A stretch of 64,000 nt of DNA from Trichomonas vaginalis G3 (GCF_026262505.1 NC_067206.1:23017896-23081895); one strand, 5' to 3'; counted from the first letter of the stretch, positions 45,460-57,314 are shown. Numbers and translations: made by a program. The notes: a model not told the origin generated them from the letters alone.

Positions 45460-46155
45460 ATGTCCGAACAAGCACCGAAGCCAAACTCAATGGCAGATGT
45501 CCTTTCAAGGTTGCCAGACAAGCGCCCAGTTCAAATTCAAATTGCCCAATTGAACGCTCATCTGACAACCACCATTAAGACTATCCAATGTAGTCTTATG
45601 GAAGAGATAACCAATCTCAAAGTCGAAGTCCTCACGAACCAAGCTTCCAATAAGAAAGTCCTGAACGATTTCGCGGAAACCTTGCGCCAATACAACAAAG
45701 AGAACCAAAACCTTGCCAGACTCATCTACCGTTTCTTCGAAGAGATAGACGCCATCTGGAAGGTACTCGGAAAGGACAGAACATGCAACACCGTACTTCG
45801 TGAGTACCAAATTGAAGAAGGAATTTTCGAGGAAGAAGAGAAACACGAAGAAGAAGAGGAAGAAGAAGAGAAACACGAAGAAAAGGAAGTTTGGGCAACC
45901 CTTGTTGCGGATGACGGTTATGAAATTTCCCAGCCCTACCCATACAAAATCCGCAACAAGGAGACCGGCAAGGTTCTTACCCCAGTCCTCAACAACTTGG
46001 GACACTTGAGCCTTACTCTTCGGAATTACGGTACAATTTCCATGGGAAGGCTTGTCGGTATGCAATGGGTTCCAAATCCAAACAAGAAGACGAAGGTCAG
46101 ACACATTGACGGTGACAAGCTCAACAACCGTAAGGAGAACCTCGAGTGGTTCTAA
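45460..46155 (+). CDS. HNH-type protein with coiled-coil N-terminus
   Basis: 231-aa frame. Residues 1-125 are helical (coiled coil), followed by a Glu/Lys run (about 125-145). From about residue 147 to the end comes a NUMOD4/HNH_3-like region: VADDGYEISQPYPYKIRNKE, then LVGMQWVPNPNKKTKVRHID and NNRKENLEWF. This is the same nuclease class as the gene at 3091 but not the same gene. Probable DNA nuclease or DNA-binding relative. Last gene before the switch to inverted Maverick sequence at about 46200. Confidence 0.65.
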   Translation: MSEQAPKPNSMADVLSRLPDKRPVQIQIAQLNAHLTTTIKTIQCSLMEEITNLKVEVLTNQASNKKVLNDFAETLRQYNKENQNLARLIYRFFEEIDAIWKVLGKDRTCNTVLREYQIEEGIFEEEEKHEEEEEEEEKHEEKEVWATLVADDGYEISQPYPYKIRNKETGKVLTPVLNNLGHLSLTLRNYGTISMGRLVGMQWVPNPNKKTKVRHIDGDKLNNRKENLEWF

Positions 46156-46199
46156 GAGTAAAAAAATTTATTTTAGGGGAAACCCCGAGTAAATTTAGG

Positions 46200-46340
46200 T
46201 GTTGTAATGGTTTCCCCACTTCAACATCTCTTTCTTTTGCTGTAATGGTTTCCCCACTTCAACATCTCTTTCTTTTGCNNNNNNNNNNNNNNNNNNNNNN
46301 NNNNNNNNNNNNNNNNNNNNNNNNNNNNNNNNNNNNNNNN
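46200..46340. other. repeat junction and 62-base assembly gap
   Basis: A 38-base piece of the 193-aa gene (GTAATGGTTTCCCCACTTCA onwards) appears twice in tandem at 46203-46278, then N at 46279-46340, then the rest of that gene in minus orientation. The join between elements B and C therefore lies here and may be an assembly artefact. Confidence 0.9.
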
Positions 46341-46460
46341 TTCTTTGACATTGACAAATAACACTTTGACTGTTTGTTTGAGTTGGTGAATTAACTTCAC
46401 ATCTGCCACCGCCATTAAACCTTTTGAAACACTTACGCTTCTATTTTTCGGAAATGACAT
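46341..46460 (-). pseudogene. 193-aa capsid-cluster gene, copy C, 5' part only
   Basis: Matches the first 40 codons or so of 13633-14214; the rest is lost in the gap. Confidence 0.7.
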
Positions 46461-46478
46461 TTTACTTAGAATAAAAAG

Positions 46479-46897
46479 ATGGACGTATTTGAGTATCTCT
46501 TCGAATTGAAGCAGAACAAAGTTTACACACACAAACAATACAAATACATTGACAGAATAGTTCTTTATACAAACAATGGTAAATGTTATAGAATAGCAGT
46601 CTTTGCTGAACCAAAATATTTTCATAAAGCAAAGAAAGTTGGTATAACTGAAATGGTGAAAGTTCTTGAAGCAGACAAAAATATAACTTCAAAACTTACA
46701 GATATTTCTAAAGGTAATTATAATACAATATTATGTCAAAACTGGCGTACTGTCAATATTTGACGGAGAGAAGTCAGTTCAAGAACAACTTTACTGACCT
46801 GCTGCCAAAATCTGCTCGATGGAAGCTGTCGTTATGCCAATCTGAGGAGCCCCAGCAGGTTTCATCGAACGAATCTTCAAAAGAGCATCTTCCGTGA
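46479..46897 (+). pseudogene. antisense small gene, copy C, broken
   Basis: Counterpart of 14233-14652, with the same 18-base divergent spacing and the same overlap with the capsid gene 3' end. Confidence 0.65.
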
Positions 46898-48388
46898 AAA
46901 GTGCTATTGGTTTTGTAAACTTCTTTGCTTTCAATTCATCTGGACCGTCTCTGTCACCAGTATATTGTATTTGAACTTACCAACAGTTGAAATACCACCC
47001 ATAAAGTCTTCTGAGTCAGCAAATGGAATGCCAAGCCAAAAGTTTGAACGGTCTCCATTTGTATATTGAGTTTTTTGACCTCCTGTATGAGTCCATACTT
47101 TCACATATGCATAATAGAACTTTGCATTTCAGGGTTAATGGTTGTTGTGTGAAGTTGTTAAAGTTCATAGCATCTAATGTCAAGTTGTATGACCTCATAT
47201 CCTCAACTGTAGAATATTCTTCTTGGATAATATTTGCCATCTATGTTTATATGATATTTAATACCGGGGTTGTAGAAACAAGAATAGTCATTTATAGTTC
47301 GTCTGAACAGTACAAACATAGTATCTGCATGTTTCATTGCAGTTGTTAAAGCAATATCTGTTCTTGCACCTGGGGTCAGCACTTTGGTTTCCAACTTCAC
47401 CTGCAAAGTCTTTGACAGATATTTGGTTATAGGGAACATAAGTGGAACTGCAATATATTTGGCAGCTAAAGCATTTGAAATATCTGGGTCCAACATATAA
47501 ACGGCAAGTCTGCTTTCTATTTCTCTTGCATTCAAATTTTTCGCATGAACTTAACTGGGTCCCAAGCAGTTCCAGCAGCATTGAAATAATATTACTTCAG
47601 TGTTGAGGTTTGAGAAACCAAAGTCTAAGTCAACTTTGTTTTTGCAAAAGTCGGCGAATGACGTTTTATTTGTTCCCACTACTTCTGTAAGAGTGAATGG
47701 GTCTTGTGTTGGTGCAATGACTAAGTTATTTTTGCTTGGAGTAAGTTCAATAGAAATTTTTCCTGCCCAGTTTGGCAAGTATCTTAAAAACCTGAAGATG
47801 AGGAAAAGATGACAAAGGAACTCTAAGTTCAGTTTTACTTTAGTGACAGCATTTCCATTGAACCAGAAAGGTTAACATAAACTCCTGGAACGTTAGGGTC
47901 AAGTCTTCTTATTTTCTCAATAGTTGCATACTGGTCTGTTTGTTCTCTAGCTTGTGGTTGTACTGAGTTTCTCAAAGCGAACCATTCATAGTTTGCCCAT
48001 GTTACTGTTTGAACTAAGTCAGAGTTAGAATATATCTTATATCCCATGAAAACTTCTGGAGCATATTGGTATCCGACATAGAAAATTCCATTGCAACCTT
48101 TCTTGTCAGACAACTTGCAGAAGGTTTTATTTCAATGTCTTGTTCCACGTATAAGAAAGAGTTGTCAATAGAAATTATATGAAACCTGTCGCAAGCAATA
48201 TCTACTGTTGTTGAAGAACCTTCTCCAAACTCACCTACATTTCCATAAGAAACAGCAGTTGTATATTCGTAAGTTCCAGGAACTATTTCTGACCTTCTAA
48301 TGGCATTGTCGCATTCGTTATACCATTCGGAAACATTTCCATTCATGGCATCCAAAACTGTTGGCGTTATATTCTGAGCGGCGTACAT
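46791..48388 (-). pseudogene. major capsid protein gene, copy C, broken
   Basis: Near-identical DNA to 14546-16156 with about eight breaks. Confidence 0.8.
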
Positions 48389-48420
48389 TTCATATGGGTA
48401 AAAATATAGAATAGTTGGAT

Positions 48421-51400
48421 TTATGTGTCATAATAGAACCCACGTGGACCAAGCTTTACTTTCTTCCTGGCTGAGTTTTTAACTCTTCTTTTTCCTTCAT
48501 TGCCACTACTTTCACTAGATGAATTACTTCTTCACTACTTTCACTTTGTTCTACTCTTCTCTTCTTCTTTGGTGTCGCTTTTGGTAACTTGCCCTCTGCT
48601 TCAAGTTGTTGCATCTTTGCCTCATGTTCACCTAGTATGTTGTAAATTTCCCATGTCCTTTTTGCCTTTGGGCTCTGGTCGCCATCTCAGGTAACCTATA
48701 TCCTAGAAAGAGTTTGTCATAGTTTGTATTTGAGTCTTCGCGTATTGTTTGCATGACTCTTTCCTGAGTTTCCGGTTCAAGCTCTTCAAACAGAGCTTGT
48801 CCATATGGAATAAGCTCGTTTCCAAATATATGTTTTTGTAGCCATTCTGGTTTTCTTTCCATGTTACCAATTATATCTTTTGTGAATGGGAAAGCTTTTA
48901 CCCAATGTTTCAGTCTTGCGTCATTTATTTCTGTAGTTGGTTTTATTTTGTCAAGGAACATGTTTTTCAATACTAACATTTCATTTGGTACTGTCCATTT
49001 GAGTTTTCTTAAATATTCATCCCTTCTCGTTCATTGTCTGCAAAGTAAGTTTTTATGACATTTTGCAAACTTTCGTTTGCAAGGTCATGTACAATAGGTT
49101 CTCTTCCTTCTGTCTCCCTAACTTTCTTTCTAAACTCTTCACCAAATATACCATCTCTATGGTTCTGTGTAGTTCTTTGAGATAAATGTTTTAGAACGTC
49201 AGTGTTATATTTCCATCAGCCATGTTCATTTCATACTGGTCCAAAATATCTGCATGTTTCATATCTTTCAATGGCATTAAAGCCGCGCTGAAAATACCAG
49301 CTATATCTGGTTCACCATTGACTTCCATTGCGTCTACAACTTCTTGGAATTGTGGTTGTAAGTTTATGAACCACCTATCCGGGTTAGCTTTATGACCCCA
49401 TCTCATTGTAGTTCCATAGTCTGCAGAAACAAAAGTAGGTTTGTTTCCATCTTGGTTAGGTTCTGAATGAACTTTAAACAATGTTTCATTTCTATATGTT
49501 TTGTTGAAATTTAACCTTTTATTTTCACCGAGTTCAGCAAAAGATTGAACGTTATATGGTCGTAAGTAAAAAGGGTTATTGTATTTGTGTACATTTTCTT
49601 TCAGTTCTTCCATTCTATGCTGAATATTTTCATCTGATGTTGGAGTCTTTTGTATGTCGGCGAACATTTTTCGATATTCTTCTACTATGTCAGCCGAATT
49701 TTTCTTAGACTCTTGGAAAGATTCCATATTCTCCGCATACTCTTGTTGAGGGTCAAGATTTTTCGGCTGTTCCAAATCTTCATCTAGTTCTGTGAAGTTA
49801 GTTTCCAAAGGAGGGACTTGTTCGTTTCCTTCAGGCTCTTCTAGCTGTTGTTGCTGAACTATTTCTTCCATGTCTGGTTGTATCTGAACTTCTTCCTGTG
49901 GAGTTTCTTGTACCTCATCTGCTGGCATTTCATATATTCCGAGACCGTTTTCAACAAGTTCCCTATTTAAGTCATCCGCATTCATAACCCTTTCTTCTTT
50001 CGTTCCGTCTCTATTTTTTATGCGTTTCATGAAGATAGTTGAATTGTCATTTAGCTCTGACACCAAATATCTCGGAGTAAATTCAGTCATGTCATTTGGA
50101 TGATATGCTATTAAATCATATCCCTTAGCGAGCTTGTATTTTCCAGGTTTGAAATTATATCCGATTTTATGCTGAGCCATAAAGCTAAATAGGTTCGGGT
50201 CAATATTTCCTTCCTTGAACTTTTTAATAGCTTCTTTATATCTGTCACTAAAGTCAATAGTATCTGAGTAACCATAGTCTTCCTTTAGCATTTTTAAGAA
50301 TTCTTGGTTTCCTTTTTCTTTACTTCTTTTATGTCCTTGCTCTGTTTGTTGTTGCTGTGCTGGATTTTGAACTGTTGGTTGTGGAGGTGGTGCAGGTGCA
50401 GTGTTTTGAACTGTTGGTTGTGGTGCTGGTTGTGGAGGTGGTGCAGGTGCAGGGTTTTGAACTGTTGGTTTTGGTTGTGTTGGTTGTTGTGTTGGTTGTT
50501 GTGCTGGTTGTGGAGGTGGTTGTTGTGCTGGTTGTTGTTGTTGTGTTGGTTGTTGTGTTGGTTGTTGTGCTGGTTTTGGTGCATGCCTGTGTCTATGTCC
50601 ATGTGACGATGTAAATGTTTTAGGTAGTCCTGGTGCAGGTGCTTCTCTTGGAGGGTTTGGTGGTATATAAATTCCACTAGCTAGTATATAAGTTCCACCA
50701 GCTGGTTTATAAGTTCCACCAGCTGGCACATATGTTCCATCTGCAGCATAATGTCCTACCTGACTTTTCGTTTTTAAGAAAGCATTTACTAGGTCTGTTT
50801 TGGTCTGTTGTAACTCTTTTTCTTGACTTTCCACAACAGTTGCTCTAACGGCGTCATAGGCACTTTGAACTGCCTGTCTCGTTGCTGCATCTGTTATTTT
50901 CGTCATATTTTGTGCTACTTCTCTTAACTCTTTGTCGAAACCTTCAGACTTCAGTTTCTTTCCAGATGAGAAGTCGTTCACTAGTTTCACCTTACTATGA
51001 AGAGCTTCGAAGGCGTTCTTAAAGTCAGCATTCATTAAAGCTTCATTTGAACTGTCTTCATCCGCTTGTATTTTTGTCCTTATTGACCCTATAAGTTGGG
51101 CTGCTTTAGCGTTGGCTTGGGCATCTAACCAGTCATTGTTAGCTTTTATATATTCTGTGCTTTTCATTGCCTTTTGCATGGCTGCGTCGTTATTTTTACT
51201 TTCTTGTGCTAAGTTTTCATACTGTACGGTTTGGTTTTGCAACTGTAAAAGTTTTTCTGCCTTTACATTTGCTTCAACTTCTTTTTTATACTCATCGCTA
51301 TCCATATATGTCTTCATGGCTTTTTGTTTTATCTCTTCATCTTTCAGTACTTTATATTGAGTAGTATGGTTTTTCAAATTTACAACATCTTGTTCCATTT

Positions 51401-51881
51401 TTGCTACTTCTGCTGCTTTTTCTGACACTTTTTTCGCATATTCCTCTGTACTTAGTTCTTTCAGTTGTTCTTCTTTCTTCTTTTTCTCTACGTTTAACTC
51501 ATTGAGTTTCTTTGTGTGTCTGTCATATTCTAGTTTCTTTTCGTTTTCACTTATTTGTTTCTGTATGTCTATGTTTGACTTTTTGACATCTGATATTTGA
51601 TTTTTGAGTGAACTCAAATTCATTTGACTTTGAGGGTTATAGGCTGTTCCGTCTGCAGCTCCACCATAGCCTGCCATTTTCGCTAAAAGTGCCGCTCTTA
51701 AACCTCCACTCTGTGCACCAAAAACTCGGTTTAAAAGCATAGGATTGCTTGACATTTGTTGCAACATAGTGGGGTCATTCATCATTTGTTGTTGCAACTG
51801 TTGTTGTGGTGTCAGTTTTACTATTGGATGTTTCAATGCTCTCTTCCTCTTACGTATATTCTTACGTAGCTTACGTGGCAT
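48421..51881 (-). pseudogene. large coiled-coil / Pro-Gln linker structural gene, copy C, mostly readable
   Basis: Best-preserved copy; most of it reads as one long frame, with about three breaks near the 3' end. Layout: basic head (MPRKLRKNIRKRKRALKHPI), Gln/Met and Gly/Ala segment to about residue 90, coiled coil to about 330, short VPAGGTY-like repeats, a long Pro/Gln linker with many PAQQP/PTQQP units, then an acidic Gln/Glu stretch and the C-terminal domain (DRWFINLQPQFQEVVDAMEV). The linker is clearly longer than in A and B. Its role is not known; a position beside the capsid gene and a protamine-like head suggest an internal virion protein contacting DNA. Confidence 0.65.
50340..50570 (-). 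repeat. Pro/Gln-coding tandem repeat in the linker
   Basis: Repeats of the type GGTTGTTGTGCTGGTTGTGG (minus-strand CCA-CAA codons). The array is longer here than at 18110-18180 (A) or 32440-32545 (B), so repeat number varies between copies. Confidence 0.8.
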
Positions 51882-52153
51882 TTTAAGTGAAGTAAAAAGC
51901 GGTTTTTGACAGATGTTTATATGACACTTTTTGTTCAGCACAAAAAACTACTCGGTCAAACTGTTGTCAGTTTTGTAAAATAACCGTCCTATCTCATTCT
52001 ATAAGGGAGAAAAGGCTTCTCAAAGTATACTTCCTTGGAACGCCTGTAACTTTTCCTGTAGCGACGATAGACCCTTACTTGTCCGGACAAAGTTATACTA
52101 TTTTGAGTGCTATACAAAAAAGTCAACGGCGACGACTCTCAAAAATTTTTTAT

Positions 52154-52184
52154 GGGCTAGAGGGCGCAACGCGCCTGGAAGCCC
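52154..52184. repeat. terminal repeat (type 1), inner right
   Basis: GGGCTAGAGGGCGCAACGCG then CCTGGAAGCCC, same as the ends at 19649 and 29361. Homology of C with B stops at this repeat. Confidence 0.8.
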
Positions 52185-52220
52185 TCCGAATAAAAACTTC
52201 ATTTATACTAAACATCTTCA

Positions 52221-52280
52221 GGGCTAGAAGGGGCGCAGCCCCTGGAAGCCCCAATACCTTTTTTTTTTTTTTTTTTTTTT
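52221..52280. repeat. terminal repeat (type 2) and T run, outer right
   Basis: GGGCTAGAAGGGGCGCAGCC then CCTGGAAGCCCC, AATACC and 22 Ts. Pairs with the type 2 repeat at 29765-29796, including about 34 bases of adjoining sequence. Confidence 0.85.
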
Positions 52281-55200
52281 ATGGCTTGAATTTTTCATTC
52301 CTATGAAGTGGTAATTTTCAAAATTTTGATTATTTGTCACTTTTAATTTTGTAAATAGAGAAAGACCATTTTAAAAACTTATTACTCTCATTCCTATCAA
52401 CTTTTAATAAAATTCAATTGCTTCGTAATTTTGAAAGCATTATTTTTGAATTTGATTATTTTTCGTACGAGAAATGTTGTTGGTTACATATCAAATAATC
52501 GGTTGTTCAATTTTTAGATATTTCTCACAATTAATGGATAACAAGAAATAAGAGCAAATTATATAAGAATTGTGAGCATATTGAAACATAAAAATTTAGC
52601 CGAAGAAATATAAAAAGTTCAGAAAAAAATTGAAGGTCTCACAATTCATGCCAATATACAGTGTAAATAAGAGTTTCGTTTTGCGAAAAAAACGTACAAT
52701 ATGCAATTTCGCTAAAAAACATTTAGCTAGCAATTTCGACCTTTGACTCCACTCAAGACGTCACTTTTTTAATTTTGCGGTATCATATTTTTGGAAAATC
52801 TTTATGAATATTATATAAAAAGTCTCTTTAATATCTATATTTCATATTTTTATCGATTTTTAAAGTTTTTGCGAAAAGTATTCAATTATTTTTGCTATTT
52901 GGTCAGGTAAATGTCGGATTTGCGACATTTTCTGATATGATATTCAGATTCTACGTTGATAATAATGCTTATAGAACCCTCTTGCTATTGTGTCAAAATT
53001 GCGAAACCGATAGCAAAAATATCTCGCAATATCAAAATTGAGATATTGAGTGAATTATGCATTATAGAGATTAAAAATCTGATTTGTGAAAACATCTCAT
53101 CAGTTTCTAGCTAATTCAAAAATCTTTACTATCTTATTCGATTAAAATGAAAAGGGAATAGTTTCATTATGCTTTAAATGACAGCCTTATAATATAATCA
53201 TAGTTTTCGCTCAATATGCAGCATTTTTTTTTCGAAATCTATGGTCAATGTCCTAAATACTGATTGCTTTGCATTCATCTCTCTTACATTTTCTATACCC
53301 ACATCACTATTCATTGCTATTCCTATCTTTTTCATTTTTGTTTGTTTCTCATAATTTCTCAAAAAACATGATAACTTGATATTTGTAAATATCATACTTT
53401 ATAACGTAAATAAGAACTTGACCTATTAAGAAAAGCAGTAATGAAAAGAAAATCTGAAATTCATAAAAATTACAAGTTTCTGATGACAATTAGCTTAATT
53501 AAACCAGGTACAAGATTATATAATTGTATTTTCTATCCAATTATCCATATAATATCTTATCCAGAAAAAATAACTTGATCAATACCAAATGATTTTTTAA
53601 CTAGTAAATAAAGTATTTTCTTTACACACACATTGTATATCATAGTTTTTTTTTTGGTTTCGCAAAACATCCAAAAACAAATATGCTATAAAAGTGACAA
53701 TTTTAGCAAAACGAAACCCTTAGTGTAAAGAATTGACAATAAATGATAAGAATTTGTTTTAGACTATCGAAATTTTGAGAGGTAGGGCAACGATAGAAAA
53801 TTTTTGGAAAAAAAGTTCGGAGATCTTAAACGTATCATATTCCCTGCATGGTTTGGTATCTTCCGCCATGCGTTGTGCCAAACATATTGACACTTTCCAA
53901 TAATTAATTTATGGTATGAGTCACAGAGTTAGATTATAAAAAGAAAGTAAATAATTGCAATTAGAAATCATATATGTCGGAAATCAAATGTTGATGAGCA
54001 GAAACCTTTTACTCATCATAAAAGAGATAAATCACTAAAGATTTGTATACATTAAAATTTGATATTTGGTGCTCGAAAACTGTCTGATGGGACTCCTCCA
54101 AAATGAACCAATCTATCGCTGAGGACCAAATTAGATGATGTGGATGGTGTATTCTCTAATTCTAACTTAGGAAGAATGGGAACAAAACGAATGACGACAA
54201 CAACATGTCAAACATAGATTAAATATCTATGAATCAATAAAGTATATGTGCATTGAAGGTGATAACGATCACTTGAGGCTTATAACACTTTGACTAAATT
54301 ATGCAATAATTAAATATAATCATTTTTATATTTTTATACTGATAGTAATTAATATACTATCCTGCTTAATAAATGGTATGATCAAATTTGTTTGAAAATT
54401 TAATTATGTATATGAAACTATGTCTTCTATATAAAAATCAAAATTTTCGGACGAACCTAGATTGAGCCTTTATGAAAATCTATCATTTTTGTTAATTGAG
54501 TTAATATGAATCTTTTACATATGTATATATAGCATTGATAGCTTATATAATCATGGTTTATTCCATATTAACATATTTTTTCAGTTAAATTTGTTAATAA
54601 TATCATGTAACAAATTAATTCAAGATTAGAATGTCTACAAAATGCTAACAAATAAGAACAAAATACGATTTCTCGACTTAAATTTTAATATGGAGTAGTT
54701 TTTCGTTTAAATCTAATTAAAAATGAATAAAAACTTATCTTGTACTATTTTCATTCAAAGATTTTAATAATGTAAATCATGCATTTTCATAATTCAGTAC
54801 AGTTCTTTTTAGAATTAAAGTTGATGAGGATGATATTTGTGATTTAAAATAATTTGTTAATGTTCACCTTTTATTCATCACCTTGTGGTATGCCCTAAAG
54901 CAATAGCATTATCAATTCTGCTGAATTGATCAACTCAAAATTCCAAAAAAAATTCAAAATTTCAAAAATGAAATTAAACAATTTGAATTTTCACATGAAA
55001 AAATCAATTTCGAAAAAAATTTGGAAAATCAAAGTATTTGATAATTAGTCAAATAATCAATTTACATCGTTTTTACTCATAAAAAACAACTAATTTTTGA
55101 TTTTGATATCATATTTGATAAATACTCATTCCAGAGTTGACGTAATGTATTAATTATTGTTAGAGATATTGCTTTCGCAGCAAAATTCTTATTTCATGAA

Positions 55201-55833
55201 AGAAAAAAAAAATGATTTTATTCCAACAAAAACAAGTAAACAGATGAATGGAAACGTACTATATTTTCATAAATGTAGTAATCAGCGTGTCAGCTTTTGT
55301 TTATCATGTTCGAGTCAAAATGTATTAACTTGTAATAAGAAATATTCGAAGATTATATGAAGTATTGAGCATTCTTTGTAGAAATATTTGTAATTCATTA
55401 CTAACATATATAATAAAGTTGTTTTTTTTTCCTTATTGCAATAATTTTGTCTGATTTTAATAACTTTTCATGTATACGAGTTGTGTGAATATGCATCATA
55501 ATATGCGTAAATATACTTATTTGCGACGAATAATGTGGTTGCATAATGGAGGTGCTAAATTTTGATTTTTAATATGGGGCTTTGGTATGTATAATCATGT
55601 TCTTATCTCAACGTAGGAGTATTGGTGCAATATGATTAAAATTTACGAGGTTGATCTTAAATTGAATAATTCTGGAGTATAAATCACAATGCAGCTAATT
55701 CTATGTTAAAGATAGATACAGATTGTAGTAATCAATTAGGGAGTACAAATTCATTCTTTCATTTCTGTCGTATTGAGCAGAAAGGAAGAGATCATAACCC
55801 TAGGAAAAAAAGCCCAAATTTGTCACTTTTCAT

Positions 55834-55876
55834 AGTACGTTAAACTCAATTCGCTCGGCGAATGCCGAGCACACGT
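55834..55876. repeat. nested hairpin
   Basis: GCTCGGC-GAAT-GCCGAGC (55852-55869) inside GTACGT / ACGTAC outer arms. Short, GC-rich and isolated in A+T-rich DNA. Confidence 0.7.
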
Positions 55877-56047
55877 ACTCATCATTCAACATAATATTCT
55901 CATTCTTTGGTTATTATAGTGCCAGACAACACAAGATTTCAAAGAATTACTTGAGTTTTCAATTAATCTTAATCCGATTTTAGATTTATCGAGAACTCCA
56001 TCATCACAATCACATACTTCAGTGCGGTAACTACAATTATCCATATA

Positions 56048-56108
56048 CAGAAGGAAGTTCTTTTCGAACAACTCATTTGGAGTCTGTTTTGGAAAGAACT
56101 TCTTTCTG
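56048..56108. repeat. 16-bp hairpin
   Basis: CAGAAGGAAGTTCTTT (56048-56063) pairs with AAAGAACTTCTTTCTG (56093-56108), one mismatch. A further AAGGAGTTCTTTCT-type half-site lies at about 56175. Confidence 0.7.
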
Positions 56109-56305
56109 TCCGACTTAATTTCATAGTTCCTGATCAACCAAAAGACAGAAACCACACACTATCTACTTAGGAAAGGAGTTCTTTCTAAATCTTCCTTAAA
56201 TTGAGATTTTACGAGAGATAACCCTTCTATTGCACTTAAAAATGAACATTTTGATATCTTTAGTATCACACATGGTCATATATAGTATTTCATCTACATG
56301 AATAC

Positions 56306-56354
56306 ATTCATCTTTCGAAGTCTCTCATTAAATGGGAGGCTTCGAAAGATGAAT
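56306..56354. repeat. 15-bp perfect hairpin
   Basis: ATTCATCTTTCGAAG (56306-56320) pairs with CTTCGAAAGATGAAT (56340-56354) around a 19-base loop. Similar in scale to the hairpins at 26165-26475. Confidence 0.8.
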
Positions 56355-57314
56355 CGTTTTATTCATACAACTTTAAATCTCGAACACATTTAGAGAGTGA
56401 GTATATCATTTTATTCTTGTTTTGAGTTTATTCTGATTCAAAATTGCAGTGAAAACAGAAGTTCACACATCATATCTGAATGTGAGCTCATCTATACTTA
56501 TACGATCTCAATACCTCCACTCTAAGCATAAGAGGTGAAGTTATATAAAAATTATCAGATGCGTTGAAGTCTCAAAAGTATTGCCTGAATGCTTGTTTCA
56601 TATTTGTCCAAGTAGTTTCAATGAATAAATGTATTGTTTTTTATAATTTCGATTTATTTTTAGAAAATATTCAATATAAACCTTTATTGTGTTATTTACA
56701 TCTCATAAATTCTCTGTCTAAATCATATAAAAGCGCGTTTTACCCCTATGAATCAAGAAATTCATTCAATATTCATGGTATATTTATTAAATTTATACGA
56801 TTTACTAATAATCAATATTATATCCTCATAAATAGCAATATATTTTGGTAATCTATGATAATCATATACAATATTTGAAATCAAATTTTCATTAGTTTAG
56901 GTTCCTTGTTAATAGTAAACCATTATATTTATTACTAATAATAAAATCTATGTGTCGTATTGAAATTCAATAAAATTACTTATTCGGTCCAAAAAAACAA
57001 ATTAGATAAAATTTTTCTTTTTTTATGTAATTTTTGTTTTTCATTTTTCTCAAGATCCTAAGTTATGTTCTAACTTTTGACATCATATCCTATCATGCTA
57101 GGCTATATATTATAGCATATCCAAAAGGCAAGGAAATCTATCAGAGAAGCCTTTTTGACCTATCGTTGCCCTACCTCTAAATTTTGTTAGCATTTCAATC
57201 TGAATATTTGGGGATCATAATGAAATTTTTGTTCATTTTAGTGTTTAGTAATAAGATTTAAATATAGCCAAATAAGTTTTTTTCTTCAACAAAAAAAATT
57301 TTTGTATTTGATCA

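Larger units (their letters stand above)
29361..46278. mobile_element. Maverick/Polinton element B, right end lost in gap
   Basis: Virus-like element whose central part (about 30.93-42.8 kb) repeats, in the opposite orientation, the core of element A from the coiled-coil gene to the T5orf172 gene. The flanking parts (29.4-30.9 and 43.0-46.2 kb) carry genes with visibly higher G+C and no homologue in A, except the short insert at 9190-9741. Helicase, ATPase, KilA-N, T5orf172 and the flank genes look whole. The coiled-coil, capsid, penton and 193-aa genes are broken, about twenty breaks in all. High identity to A and C indicates a young copy. Part of the damage may be draft-sequence error. Confidence 0.8.
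46341..52258. mobile_element. Maverick element C, partial copy of the capsid end
   Basis: Minus-oriented copy of the last 6 kb of the element: 193-aa gene (part), antisense small gene, capsid gene, coiled-coil gene, then terminal repeats of type 1 (52154-52184) and type 2 (52221-52258) and 22 Ts. It differs from A and B by a few per cent. The capsid region is broken many times (about eight), the coiled-coil gene about three times. Either a second element head to head with B, or an inverted misjoin at the gap. Confidence 0.8.
53770..57185. repeat. possible decayed 3.4-kb transposon bounded by inverted repeats
   Basis: Left arm 53770-53796 and right arm 57160-57185 share AGAGGTAGGGCAACGATAG in inverted orientation plus an AAATTT border. 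No transposase frame is visible between them. A non-autonomous or eroded DNA transposon is possible, as is a conserved regulatory motif, since the right arm is about 130 bases upstream of the phosphatase start. Confidence 0.4.
52281..57314. other. 5-kb gene-poor host region
   Basis: No supported gene; a few frames of 65-95 codons look like chance. It contains a 19-bp inverted repeat AGAGGTAGGGCAACGATAG at 53778-53796 and 57160-57178. A partial inverted repeat of TTTCGTTTTGC text lies near 52687 and 53715. Hairpins occur at 55834-55876, 56048-56108 and 56306-56354. Confidence 0.6.

Noticed and set aside
52079-52306. Frame running through both terminal repeats and the T run
   Set aside because: Crosses element ends into host DNA and ends in poly-Phe from the T run.
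55852-55869. GC hairpin as a tRNA or terminator
   Set aside because: Too short for a tRNA, not followed by a T run or preceded by a gene.
55886-56155. Minus-strand 89-codon frame
   Set aside because: No recognisable domain, lies over the 56048-56108 hairpin, no initiator, surrounded by gene-free DNA.
56564-56851. Plus-strand 95-codon frame
   Set aside because: Composition is that of random A+T-rich DNA (Ile, Asn, Tyr, Phe, Lys), with no leader motif.
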